From Nocardia sp. XZ_19_385 (GTDB taxonomy: Bacteria; Actinomycetota; Actinomycetes; Mycobacteriales; Mycobacteriaceae), in assembly GCF_015355755.1 (NCBI RefSeq), contig NZ_JACVEE010000002.1:2232001-2296000 (forward strand): a DNA stretch of 64,000 nt, in the 5' to 3' direction. Shown in pieces: positions 24,966 to 33,467 of the stretch. Position numbers and translations under genes: made by a program. Positions within the stretch are counted from its first letter, which is position 1. Each line of letters starts with the position of its first letter. Under the pieces are notes generated by a model. That model made no database searches and had not been told where the DNA came from. It saw only the letters and a program-made list of their open reading frames with translations.

Positions 24966-26918
24966 ATGGAAGTTACGGCACGCCAGCGCGCGGCGCTGGA
25001 AATGATCTGCGAAACATTCGCTCCCGGTGACGGATCGGGCCTACCCGGCGCCGGTGAGCGAGCGGTCGCCGACGCCGTGCTGGAGATGATCGCCCGTGGC
25101 CCGCGCCCCGAAGACGCCAAGCAATTAACCACCCTACTCGGCCTGTGGGATTCACCGCTGTTCGGCGTGCTGGCCGGCATGAGTCCGCGCCGCTTCTCGG
25201 CCCGGTCCGTGGCCGACCGCGAGCGCATGCTGCTGCGCCTGGGCGGTTCGCGGATCGGCGCGATGCGCGCGATGTTCCAGGCGCTCAAGGCTTCCGCGCT
25301 GCTCCCGTACTACGGTCAGGCCGGGCCGCAGGGCAACCCGATGTGGCAGGCGATGGGCTACCCAGCTCCGCCCGGCGCGCTCGACTCCGCTCCGAAGCCC
25401 GCGCTGACGCCGTTGCGTCCGACCGAGAACACCACGCTGGACTGCGATGTCGTCATCGTCGGCTCGGGCGCCGGTGGCGGTACCGCGGCCGCGGTGCTGG
25501 CCGAGGCCGGGCTCGATGTCGTGGTGCTGGAGCGCGGCGAATACTTCGACGACAAAGACTTCGGCCAAGGCGATTTCGAGGCGATGGCGAAGTTCTACGC
25601 GCCGGGGCCGGTGTCCACCGCCGAAGGTCAGATGTCGCTCGGCGCGGGCAGCTGCCTGGGCGGCGGCACCGTCGTCAACTGGAGCACCTCGGTGCGCACG
25701 CCCGACGAGGTGCGCGCCGAATGGGCGAGCCTGGGCGCCAAGCAGTTCGACACCGACGAGTTCGGTGACGCGCTCACGGCGGTGGAGCGCCGCCTCGGCG
25801 TCAACTTCGACCGGTCACCGCTGTCCGGCCGGGAGAGCGTGCTCGAACGTGGCCTGCAGAAACTGGGCTGGGACGTCGGCACGCTGCCCCGCAATGTCAC
25901 CGATGCCTGCGATGCCGGGATCGAATGCGGCCGTTGCGGTTCCGGCTGCCGGCTGGGCGCCAAGCAGTCGGTGACCAAGACCTGGCTGGCCGACGCGGCC
26001 GCCAAGGGCGCGCGCCTCGTCGTCGGAGCCGATGTGCGTTCCATCGAGGTCAAGGCGGGCAACGCGGAGAGCGTGCGGGCGGTGACCGCCGCCGGTCACG
26101 AGATCACCGTGCGGGCCAAGGCGGTGGTGGTCGCCGCGGGCGCCATCCAGACTCCGGCGCTGCTGCGCCGTTCGGGACTGCGCAACAAGAACATCGGCGA
26201 CTATCTCCGCCTGCATCCGGCGACCGCCGTGTTCGGCACCTTCGACGAGGAGATCCGGCCGTGGGAGGGCGGGTTGCAGACCCGGCTGTCCCGGCAGCAC
26301 AGCGACCTGGACGGCGCCGGTTACGGCGTCATCTTCGAAACGATGCCGCTGCACCCGGGTCCGATCATGGGGCTGGTGAGCTGGCGTGGGTCCGCCGAAC
26401 ACCGCGCCTTCATGCGGAATCTGGCGCACACCGCGGCGGTCGCGGTGATCACCCGCGATCGCGACCACGGCAGCGTGGCGCTGGACAAAGCCGGTGAGCC
26501 GATCGTGAAGTATGTGGTGTCGGCACGCGACGCCGCGCACGTACATCGCGGAATTGTCGGTGCGGCAGAGATTTTGGAGGCCGCCGGGGCGAAGACGATC
26601 ACGTCCTCGCACCAGGCCGGTGTGTCCTACGAGCCCGGTGTCCGCGGCTCGCATGCCGAATTCGAGGCTGCGGCGCGCGCCGCGGGCTACGCTCCGGGTC
26701 GCTGCAGCATGGGCGCATTGCACATTATGGGCTCGGCGCGGATGGGTGGTTCGCGCGATGTCTCGGCCACCGATCCCGACGGGGCCACCTGGGACGTGCC
26801 GAATATCGTTGTCGCCGATGCGTCTTGCTTCCCGACATCGTCCGGGGTGAACCCGATGGTGACGATCGAGGCGATCGCGTACATGAACGCGAAACGGCTT
26901 GTCGCACGGCTGAAGTGA
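24966..26918 (+). CDS. GMC-family FAD oxidoreductase, long-chain alcohol oxidase-like
   Basis: 650 residues. The first ~140 form an alpha-helical extension (starting TARQRAALEMICETFAPGDG) typical of long-chain fatty alcohol oxidases and related actinobacterial oxidoreductases. It is followed by the FAD motif VVIVGSGAGGGTAAAVLAEAG, then GAGSCLGGGTVVNWSTS, and a C-terminal PNIVVADASCFPTSSGVNPMVT segment carrying the GMC catalytic region. A cluster of cysteines (CDAGIECGRCGSGCRLGAK) might bind metal. It probably oxidises a primary or secondary alcohol. It lies 126 bases after the SDR; ATG 24966 has a GGGGAAGAG site, and a terminator follows. Confidence 0.9.
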   Translation: MEVTARQRAALEMICETFAPGDGSGLPGAGERAVADAVLEMIARGPRPEDAKQLTTLLGLWDSPLFGVLAGMSPRRFSARSVADRERMLLRLGGSRIGAMRAMFQALKASALLPYYGQAGPQGNPMWQAMGYPAPPGALDSAPKPALTPLRPTENTTLDCDVVIVGSGAGGGTAAAVLAEAGLDVVVLERGEYFDDKDFGQGDFEAMAKFYAPGPVSTAEGQMSLGAGSCLGGGTVVNWSTSVRTPDEVRAEWASLGAKQFDTDEFGDALTAVERRLGVNFDRSPLSGRESVLERGLQKLGWDVGTLPRNVTDACDAGIECGRCGSGCRLGAKQSVTKTWLADAAAKGARLVVGADVRSIEVKAGNAESVRAVTAAGHEITVRAKAVVVAAGAIQTPALLRRSGLRNKNIGDYLRLHPATAVFGTFDEEIRPWEGGLQTRLSRQHSDLDGAGYGVIFETMPLHPGPIMGLVSWRGSAEHRAFMRNLAHTAAVAVITRDRDHGSVALDKAGEPIVKYVVSARDAAHVHRGIVGAAEILEAAGAKTITSSHQAGVSYEPGVRGSHAEFEAAARAAGYAPGRCSMGALHIMGSARMGGSRDVSATDPDGATWDVPNIVVADASCFPTSSGVNPMVTIEAIAYMNAKRLVARLK

Positions 26919-26924
26919 CGGGAG

Positions 26925-26955
26925 GGCCGGGACGAGCATCTCGTTCCGGCCTTTT
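26925..26955. terminator. Hairpin terminator between GMC gene and DUF742 gene
   Basis: Bases 26925-26936 pair with 26940-26951 (12 bp, one G-T wobble), followed by TTTT on the plus strand. It sits between two convergent stop codons and could act in both directions. Confidence 0.75.
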
Positions 26956-27336
26956 CTACAGCGACTGAATACCCTTCAGCAACGCCCGCAGCATGGTGAT
27001 ATCGCTTGTGCCCGTGCCGCTTTCCGGCGTCGCCACCGGCGCACGGAAGTCCAGCACGCCGTCACCGATCAGATCGCCCACCAGAATCTTGGTGGTCGTG
27101 ATCGGCAGGTGCAGATGCGCGGCGATCTCCGCCACCGACTGCGGGGTCCGGGCCAGGTGCTGGATCGCCGCGTACTCCGGTTCATGCCGCCGCAGCCGCC
27201 CCATCGGCGAGGTCACCACCAGCGTCAGCATATTGACGTCGGTGCGCGCGCTACCGGACCGGCCGCGGGTCAGCGCGAACAATCGGACGACGGGCCCGGC
27301 GTCGTCGTCGTACCAGGATTCGTGCGGATCATTCAT
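26956..27336 (-). CDS. DUF742 protein, second copy (conservon CvnC-like)
   Basis: 126 residues of the DUF742 winged-helix-like family: ESWYDDDAGPVVRLFALTRGR at the start, LTLVVTS, and AAHLHLPITTTKILVGDLIGDGVLDFRAP in the core. Such proteins are part of actinobacterial conservons (sensor kinase, Roadblock, DUF742, GTPase), thought to work as membrane-associated G-protein-like signalling complexes. It is the last gene of the five-gene minus-strand operon, 12 bases downstream of the second kinase, and is highly similar along its whole length to the copy at 29536-29916. No GTPase gene follows; a terminator comes immediately after. Confidence 0.92.
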   Translation of the reverse strand: MNDPHESWYDDDAGPVVRLFALTRGRSGSARTDVNMLTLVVTSPMGRLRRHEPEYAAIQHLARTPQSVAEIAAHLHLPITTTKILVGDLIGDGVLDFRAPVATPESGTGTSDITMLRALLKGIQSL

Positions 27337-27348
27337 GTCTTACAGCGT

Positions 27349-29460
27349 TCATGAGTTTCCAGGATAGGTGTCGGTAGTACGTTGGCGCCGAGGCAATCCG
27401 GGACGCTGGGTCAGCGCCGCCGGTTGTTCGGGTGCGGTGGTGATGCCGGCGGGCTCGGCGTAAGCGCTGCCGCCGGAGAAGCTGCCGAGGCCCTGGAAGC
27501 CTTGTGGCGGAGCGGAAGTGATCTCCGGGGCGGTGAGCTCCGACGGGATCAGCACGATAGCTTTGATGCCGCCGTAGTCGGACTCCGACAGCCGCACCGA
27601 AATACCGTGCCGGACCGCCAGTTTGGCGACCACGAACAGGCCGAGCCGGGCGTCACCGGACAGCGCCGCGACACTGAAGTCCGGCGGGTCGGCCAGCACC
27701 GCGTTGCGCTCGGCGAGTTCCTCGGCAGACATGCCGAGGCCCTGGTCGGAGATCTCCAGGGCCGCGCCCCGGCCGACCAGATTGCCGGTGATCTCGACCC
27801 GCGACTCCGGCGGCGAGTACGCGGTCGCGTTGTCGGCGAGCTCGGCGAGCAGGTGGATGACGTCGGCCACCGCGGTGCCCGTGATCTGGGTGTCGGGCAG
27901 GCGGCCGATGTGAATCCGGGTGTAGTCCTGGCTTTCGGCGACCGCGCCGCGGATCACGTCGATCAGCGGCACCGGGTTGCGCCAGCGTCGTCCGGGCTGT
28001 TCGCCGCCCAGGATGATCAGGTTCTCGGCGTTGCGCCGGGCGCGGGTCGCCAGGTGGTCGAGTTCGAAGAGCAGGTCCAGACGCTCGGGGGTTTCTTCCT
28101 CGCGTTCGGCTTGGTCGAGCAGGCCGAGCTGGCGGTGCACGACCACCTGGCTGCGGTGCGCGATATTGAGGAACACCGCGTTGACGCCGGCCCGGGTCTG
28201 GGATTCGGCGACCGCCGCCGCGACGGCGGCGCCGTGCGCGCGGTTGAAAGCGTCTGCGACCTGGCCGATTTCGTCGGTGCCGTAATCCAGCTTGGCCACC
28301 TCGCCGGCTCCGGCCGACTGGCCGCTGCTGAGCTGGCGGATGGTCTCGGGGAGGCGTTCGTCGGCGAGCTCGAGGGTGTCGCGGCGCAGCCGCTTCATCC
28401 GTCCGATGAACCGGTTGGCCAGCAATGAGGCCGCGATGAAGGCGAGCAGGGCGAGCGAAAAGACCGCCGCGCCACCGAGAATCGAGTCCCGGGAGATGCG
28501 GTTACCGGAGTTCGTCGCGGTGACATGCGCATCCGCGCTCTGGTCCTCCCAGAGTTGCAGCAGATCGGTGCGCACCTTGCCCGCGGCGGTCTGCCATCCG
28601 GTGACATCCATGGGCAGTTCGATGTCGGAGGCCTTGCGGTCGACGGCCGGGACGGGCCCGCGCTGCAGCATCGCGTCTTCCATCGCGACTACCCGCTGCC
28701 ATTCCGGGCTGCCGGTGAGCTGCTTCCACTGTTCGAGCCGGACGCCGGTCAAAACCGAGCCGACATAGGCGATTTCGCCGCGACCGTCGCCGATGTAGCC
28801 GCTCAGCTCGGCCAGTGTTTCCGGTGCCAGCTCTTCGGTGAGGATCGCGACCGAGCCCAGGCTGCTGGTCCGGGAGACCGCCTCGGCGGCGCGCAGGGCG
28901 TGCACCGCCTTGTAGAGCTCCACCGCGACCCCGGCGTCCGGGGCGACTTCGGCCGCGAGCAGCGAAGCGAGCGTGATGACCTGAATGATCTGGCTGTACA
29001 CGGCGAAGACCTGTGGCGCCGGGAGCGCGCGGACATCGATGCCGCCGCGCAGCCCCGGAAGTTGTTTGTACAGCTCGTTGTAGCCGTCGATATTGCTGGC
29101 CAGGTCGGGTCGCAGCTCGGAGACCGCTTCGCCCTGGGCCGCGACCGCGGCCAGCGCCAGGTCGGATTGCTTGCGGGCGGCGGGCAAAAGCGGCGCCGCG
29201 CTGTTGTCACCGGCCAAGTGCAGCAGCGAGATCCGGCGTTCCTCCTGGAACGCCTCGACCATCATGATCGCCGGAGCCGTTGTGCCGCTCGCCAATTCGG
29301 CGAAACGGTTGGCCTTGCGGCCGTCCTGGACCAGGTAGGTGGCGCCGCCGATGCCGGTGGCCAGCAGCGCCAGGCTCGGGATCAGCACGATGGCGAGCAA
29401 TCGGGTGCGGACACCGACTGTGCGCGGAGCGCGAATGCGGGGAAATTTACTGCCGATCAC
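27349..29460 (-). CDS. NIT-domain sensor kinase, second copy (conservon CvnA-like)
   Basis: 703 residues. GTG start; transmembrane helix at about residues 20-44; extracytoplasmic nitrate/nitrite-sensing (NIT)-type helical domain (EERRISLLHLAGD and following); second helix around FSLALLAFIAASLLANRF; HAMP region LRRDTLELADERLPETIRQLSSG; and a HATPase domain with N-box ADNATAYSPPE and G-box DQGLGMS. The dimerisation region reads LNIAHRSQVVVHRQL and lacks a canonical H-E-L-R-T-P box, as in other conservon kinases. It is a paralogue of the kinase at 30335-32827. The upstream 5' sequence is also similar, pointing to a tandem duplication. Ligand and output unknown. Confidence 0.92.
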   Translation of the reverse strand: MIGSKFPRIRAPRTVGVRTRLLAIVLIPSLALLATGIGGATYLVQDGRKANRFAELASGTTAPAIMMVEAFQEERRISLLHLAGDNSAAPLLPAARKQSDLALAAVAAQGEAVSELRPDLASNIDGYNELYKQLPGLRGGIDVRALPAPQVFAVYSQIIQVITLASLLAAEVAPDAGVAVELYKAVHALRAAEAVSRTSSLGSVAILTEELAPETLAELSGYIGDGRGEIAYVGSVLTGVRLEQWKQLTGSPEWQRVVAMEDAMLQRGPVPAVDRKASDIELPMDVTGWQTAAGKVRTDLLQLWEDQSADAHVTATNSGNRISRDSILGGAAVFSLALLAFIAASLLANRFIGRMKRLRRDTLELADERLPETIRQLSSGQSAGAGEVAKLDYGTDEIGQVADAFNRAHGAAVAAAVAESQTRAGVNAVFLNIAHRSQVVVHRQLGLLDQAEREEETPERLDLLFELDHLATRARRNAENLIILGGEQPGRRWRNPVPLIDVIRGAVAESQDYTRIHIGRLPDTQITGTAVADVIHLLAELADNATAYSPPESRVEITGNLVGRGAALEISDQGLGMSAEELAERNAVLADPPDFSVAALSGDARLGLFVVAKLAVRHGISVRLSESDYGGIKAIVLIPSELTAPEITSAPPQGFQGLGSFSGGSAYAEPAGITTAPEQPAALTQRPGLPRRQRTTDTYPGNS

Positions 29461-29535
29461 CGATGTACTTGCCTACTTCTGGGCGCGGCGGCCCAATCGA
29501 AAACTTTGGAGAATGTTGAGAAACTTCGAAGCTGG

Positions 29536-29916
29536 TTACAGCGCTCGGATGCCCTCCAGTAGGGCCCGCAGCATGGTGACATCGCTTGTGCCCGCGCCGT
29601 TCTCGGCCGTGGCGACCGGTGCCCGGAAGTCCAGCACGCCGTCCCCGATCAGGTCTCCCACCAGGATCTTGGTGGTCGTTATCGGCAAGCGCAGTTGCGC
29701 GGCGAGCTCGGCCACCGACTGCGGCGTCTGAGCCAGGCGCACGATCGCGGCGTACTCGGGTTCGTGGCGGCGCAGGGCGCCATACGGCGAGGTGACCACC
29801 AGCGTGAGCATGTCGATGTCGGTCCGGCGGGTGTCCGAGCGACCGCGGGTGACCGCGAACAGCCGGACGACGGGCCCGGCTTCGTCGTCGTACCAGGACT
29901 CACGCGGACTGTTCAT
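29536..29916 (-). CDS. DUF742 protein, first copy (conservon CvnC-like)
   Basis: 126 residues, the same length as its paralogue at 26956-27336 and nearly identical in the core (LPITTTKILVGDLIGDGVLDFRAPVAT). It starts MNSPRESWYDDEAGPVVRLFAVTRGRS. In conservons the DUF742 protein is thought to couple the kinase and Roadblock proteins to a small GTPase. It lies eight bases downstream of the Roadblock gene, so Roadblock and DUF742 are co-expressed as in a normal conservon. Instead of a GTPase gene the next gene is a second kinase, 75 bases on. Confidence 0.93.
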   Translation of the reverse strand: MNSPRESWYDDEAGPVVRLFAVTRGRSDTRRTDIDMLTLVVTSPYGALRRHEPEYAAIVRLAQTPQSVAELAAQLRLPITTTKILVGDLIGDGVLDFRAPVATAENGAGTSDVTMLRALLEGIRAL

Positions 29917-29924
29917 GACTGCCT

Positions 29925-30338
29925 CTAACCCACTTGATCGAGAGCTTGGGGTCTGGGGTCCACCGAGAGGTGGCTGCCGACCCGCTGCACGGTCTGGTTC
30001 ATCTCGTAAGCAACCATACCGAGATTCGCTGTCTCCGAGGTCAGCACCGCAAGGCAGGCGTTGGCGCCCGCGGCGGTGATGAACAGCACGGCCCGGTCCA
30101 GCTCCACCACGGTCTGGCAGACGCCGCCCGCGTCGAAATGCGTTCCGGCACTGCGGGCCACGCCGTGCAGCGTGGACGCCATCGCGCAGAAGCGCTCGGC
30201 ATCCGAACGGTCCATCGGGCTGCTCTTGCCGAGCAGCAGCCCGTCGGTGGACAGCACAACGGCGTCGCGGACATCGGGCAGCCGCTGTAAGAGATCGTCG
30301 AGCAGCCAGTCGAGATTACGTGACACGGAAATCGTCAC
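29925..30338 (-). CDS. Roadblock/LC7-domain protein (conservon CvnB-like)
   Basis: 137 residues (138 if the GTG at 30341 is used): NLDWLLDDLLQRLPDVRDAVVLSTDGLLLGKSS is the standard start of bacterial Roadblock/LC7 proteins, followed by CQTVVELDRAVLFITAAG and LAVLTSETANLGMVAYEMN. In conservons and MglB-type systems such proteins act with a Ras-like GTPase. The start at 30338 overlaps the TGA of the upstream kinase (GTGA), giving tight coupling. It is the only Roadblock gene in this cluster although kinase and DUF742 are duplicated. Confidence 0.93.
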   Translation of the reverse strand: MTISVSRNLDWLLDDLLQRLPDVRDAVVLSTDGLLLGKSSPMDRSDAERFCAMASTLHGVARSAGTHFDAGGVCQTVVELDRAVLFITAAGANACLAVLTSETANLGMVAYEMNQTVQRVGSHLSVDPRPQALDQVG

Positions 30339-32827
30339 CACCGCCCTTCGTGGAGATCGGGATTGCTGGGAGTCTGGTCGGAATCGACCCGGTTCAAGCG
30401 ACCCTGCTTGGTGCCGTTCTCGATGGCCGACATCAGGTTTCGCGCTTCCTCGGCCGAGCGCTGGCGCGGCGTCGGCGGGGGCTCGGGCAGGGCCGGAGTG
30501 GATTCGGCGGGGCCGGCGGTGGTGCGGCGCCGCCGCGGCAGATCCGGCTTTTGGTGGCGCCCAGTGGTTTCCGCCGGATTCGAGATCGCGGGCAGGTCGA
30601 GACCGGCGGACTCGCGCGGGCCGAAGCTCGGGAGCTGCCCCGTGCCCGGACCTTCGCCGGAGCTCGCTGCGCTCTGGCCGTAGGCCTCCGAGCGGACGAG
30701 CCCGCTGGTCCGGGCCGGGAGCTCGGCCCCGCCGATCACTCCACCCGTACCGAACGCGTCGAAGCTGCCGGACTTCCCGACGGCGGCGACCTGGCCGGTG
30801 AGCGCGTACTCGGCGCCGCCGGTCAACGCCGGACGGCTCGCGCTCGGACCTGGCTCCAGCTCACTGGTGGTCAGTGCCACCGGGATCAGCACGATCGCTT
30901 TCACGCCGCCGTAGTCGGATTCCGCCAACCGCACCGAAATACCGTGCCGTGAAGCGAGTTTCGCGACCACGAACAGGCCGAGACGGGCATCGCTGGACAG
31001 CGCCGCGACGCTGAAGTCCGGCGGGTTGGCCAGCAGCGTGTTGCGTTCGCCGAACTCCTCGACGGACATGCCCAGACCCTGATCGGAGATCTCGACCGCG
31101 ACGCCCTTGCCGACCAGATTGCCGGTGATCTCCACCTTGGCTTCCGGCGGCGAGTAGGCGGTGGCGTTGTCGGCCAGCTCGGCGAGCAGATGGATCATGT
31201 CGGCCACGGCGCTGCCGGTGATCTGGGTCTGCGGCAGCTGACCGATATCGATCCGGGTGTAGTCCAAGCTTTCGGCGACCGCGCCGCGGATCACGTCGAC
31301 CAGCGGCACCGGGTTGCGCCATTTCCGGCCGGGCTGTTCGCCGCCGAGGATGATCAGGTTTTCGGCGTTGCGCCGGGACCGGGTGGCGAGGTGATCGAGC
31401 TGGAACAGCAGATCCAGGCGCTGCGGGTCCTCTTCCTCCCGCTCGGCCTTGTCGAGCAGCACCAGCTGGCGATGCACGACCACCTGGCTGCGATGCGCGA
31501 TATTGAGGAACACCGCGTTCACGCCCGCGCGGGTCTTCGATTCGGCGACCGCGGCCGAGACGGCGGCGTGATGCGCACGGTTGAAAGCATCGGCGACCTG
31601 GCCGATTTCGTCGGCGCCGTAATCCAGTTTCGCGAGCTCGTCGACCGCGTCGAGCTCTTGACCGCTGCTGAGCTGGCGGATGGTCTCCGGTAGTCGCTCG
31701 TCGGCCAGTTCCAGGGTGTCGCGGCGTAGTCGTTTCATCCGGCCGACGAATCGATTGGCCAGCAGCAAGGCCGCGAGGAATGCGATCAGGGTGACAGCGA
31801 GCACCGCGGCCCCACCGAGCATGGATCGCTTGGCGAGTCGGGCGCCGAGCTCTTGCGCGGCGGTCTGGGCGTCGGTCGTCTGGTCGACCCACACCTTGAG
31901 CAGTCCGCCGCGGACATGGCCCGCCACCTGCTGCCATTCGGTGACGTCCATGGGAAGTGCCGCGGGCTCGGTTCTGCTGGTGCGCGTGGTGGTATTGCTC
32001 TTGGGCGCCACCGGGCCGCGCTGCACGAGCGCGTTCTCCATCGCGACGTTGCGCTGCCATTCGGTGCTGGCGACGAGCTGCTTCAGCTCCTCCTGCCGCG
32101 CGCCGGTTAGGACCGAGCTGAGGTAGGAGACCTCGCCGCGGGCGTCGCCGATGTAGCGGGCCAGCTCGGGGATCTGGGCGGCGGGCAGCTGTTCGGTGAG
32201 CAGCGCCACCGAACCGAGGCTGGTGATGCGGGAGAGCGATTCCGCGGCCCGCAGCAAGTGCGTCGATTTGTAGAGTTCCACCGCGACTTTCGCGTCGGGC
32301 GCGATGTCCGCGGCGAGCAGTACCACCAGCGAAACGGTGTCGATGACCTTGTTGAAGGCATCGAAGGCCAGGGCGGTGGGGACCATCCGGGCGTCGATGC
32401 CGCCGCGTAGCTGTGTCAGTTTGTCGAAGAGCTTGCGGTAGTCGTCGAGCTCGTCCTTGGTGTCGGGGCGCAGTTTGCGTGCCGCGACCGCGCCCTCGTG
32501 CACCGCCGCCAGCGCCACGTCGGACTGCTTGCGGGCGGCCGGCAGATGCGCCACCGCGGTGCCGTCACCGGCCAGGTGCAGCAACGAGATTCGGCGCTCT
32601 TCCTGAAAGGCCTGCACCATCAGGGCCACCGGCTTGCCCGTCGCGTCCGCCAGCTCAGCCCAGTCGTTCGCCTTCTGGCCGTCGCGCACCAGGTAGACGG
32701 CGCCGCCGATACCGGTGGCCAGCAGCGCGATGCTCGGAATCAGCACGATCGCGAGCAGCCGGGTACGGACGCCAACGGTCCGGCTGAGGTGCGCCGGGGA
32801 TATGCGGGGGAATCTACTGCCGATCAC
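30335..32827 (-). CDS. NIT-domain sensor kinase, first copy (conservon CvnA-like)
   Basis: 830 residues with the same architecture as the 703-residue paralogue downstream: short basic N-terminus, transmembrane helix near residue 25-48, NIT-type sensing domain, second helix around VLAVTLIAFLAALLLANRF, HAMP, an atypical dimerisation region (LNIAHRSQVVVHRQL) and HATPase (ADNATAYSPPE, DQGLGMS). It differs by a C-terminal extension of ~150 residues rich in Gly, Ser and Pro, probably disordered. GTG start in the shared context GTGATCGGCAGTA. First gene of the operon, so its promoter in 32828-32948 should drive all five genes; no clear -10 box was chosen there. Confidence 0.93.
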   Translation of the reverse strand: MIGSRFPRISPAHLSRTVGVRTRLLAIVLIPSIALLATGIGGAVYLVRDGQKANDWAELADATGKPVALMVQAFQEERRISLLHLAGDGTAVAHLPAARKQSDVALAAVHEGAVAARKLRPDTKDELDDYRKLFDKLTQLRGGIDARMVPTALAFDAFNKVIDTVSLVVLLAADIAPDAKVAVELYKSTHLLRAAESLSRITSLGSVALLTEQLPAAQIPELARYIGDARGEVSYLSSVLTGARQEELKQLVASTEWQRNVAMENALVQRGPVAPKSNTTTRTSRTEPAALPMDVTEWQQVAGHVRGGLLKVWVDQTTDAQTAAQELGARLAKRSMLGGAAVLAVTLIAFLAALLLANRFVGRMKRLRRDTLELADERLPETIRQLSSGQELDAVDELAKLDYGADEIGQVADAFNRAHHAAVSAAVAESKTRAGVNAVFLNIAHRSQVVVHRQLVLLDKAEREEEDPQRLDLLFQLDHLATRSRRNAENLIILGGEQPGRKWRNPVPLVDVIRGAVAESLDYTRIDIGQLPQTQITGSAVADMIHLLAELADNATAYSPPEAKVEITGNLVGKGVAVEISDQGLGMSVEEFGERNTLLANPPDFSVAALSSDARLGLFVVAKLASRHGISVRLAESDYGGVKAIVLIPVALTTSELEPGPSASRPALTGGAEYALTGQVAAVGKSGSFDAFGTGGVIGGAELPARTSGLVRSEAYGQSAASSGEGPGTGQLPSFGPRESAGLDLPAISNPAETTGRHQKPDLPRRRRTTAGPAESTPALPEPPPTPRQRSAEEARNLMSAIENGTKQGRLNRVDSDQTPSNPDLHEGRW

Positions 32828-32948
32828 CGAATGTCTTGCCTACTCCCGGGCATACGCGCCCACTAACCAGTGGTTCCAGCAAACTTAATCATTGAAAGTT
32901 CACAGCTGCAACATCTTCCGCACTGGGCTGGCCCCAGTGCGGCAAGCC

Positions 32949-33467
32949 TCATTCGAGGTCACGCGGTGCGGCCGGGTCGTCGAATCGACCGAGGGCGAGC
33001 GCGCGTTCATGCAGCCGGTCCGGAAAGCCGGGACCCAGCCGGGCCGACATCTCCGGATGACGCAACGGCTCACGGCAGTGGGCGCAGACCACCTCGGCGT
33101 GGGTGTCGTGATCGCAGGTGTCGTGGTGCAGCACGATCGGGGGACCGTCCGGAGCCAGCCAGCGGTCACCCCAGCGCATCATGGCGGCGATGACCGGGAA
33201 GAAGTCACGGCCCTTGTCGGTCAAGCGGTACTCGTGGCGCGGCGGACGGTCCTGGTACCGGACCCGTTCCAGCAGACCCTCCTCGGTGAGGCGGGTCAGG
33301 CGCTGGGTCAGCACATTCCGGCTGAGGCCGAGCACGCGCTCGAACTCCTCGAAGCGGCGCGCTCCGTAAAAGGCCTCCCGCAGCACCAGCGGTGTCCACC
33401 AATCGCCGATGAGATCGACCGTGCGGGCCACGGTGCACGGCCAGTCGGCGAAAGTCGTGCGTTTCAT
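32949..33467 (-). CDS. HxlR-family (DUF24) transcriptional regulator
   Basis: 172 residues. The HxlR winged helix is clear: CTVARTVDLIGDWWTPLVLREAFYGARRFEEFERVLGLSRNVLTQRLTRLTEEGLLERV. Members of this family often sense quinones, aldehydes or disulfide stress through an N-terminal Cys; Cys12 in FADWPCTV is such a candidate, and C-terminal cysteines (CDHDTHAEVVCAHC) are also present and could bind metal. ATG at 33467 overlaps the stop of the molybdopterin oxidoreductase (ATGA), so both are made together. A palindrome at the operon promoter is a likely target. Function inferred from family and position. Confidence 0.92.
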   Translation of the reverse strand: MKRTTFADWPCTVARTVDLIGDWWTPLVLREAFYGARRFEEFERVLGLSRNVLTQRLTRLTEEGLLERVRYQDRPPRHEYRLTDKGRDFFPVIAAMMRWGDRWLAPDGPPIVLHHDTCDHDTHAEVVCAHCREPLRHPEMSARLGPGFPDRLHERALALGRFDDPAAPRDLE

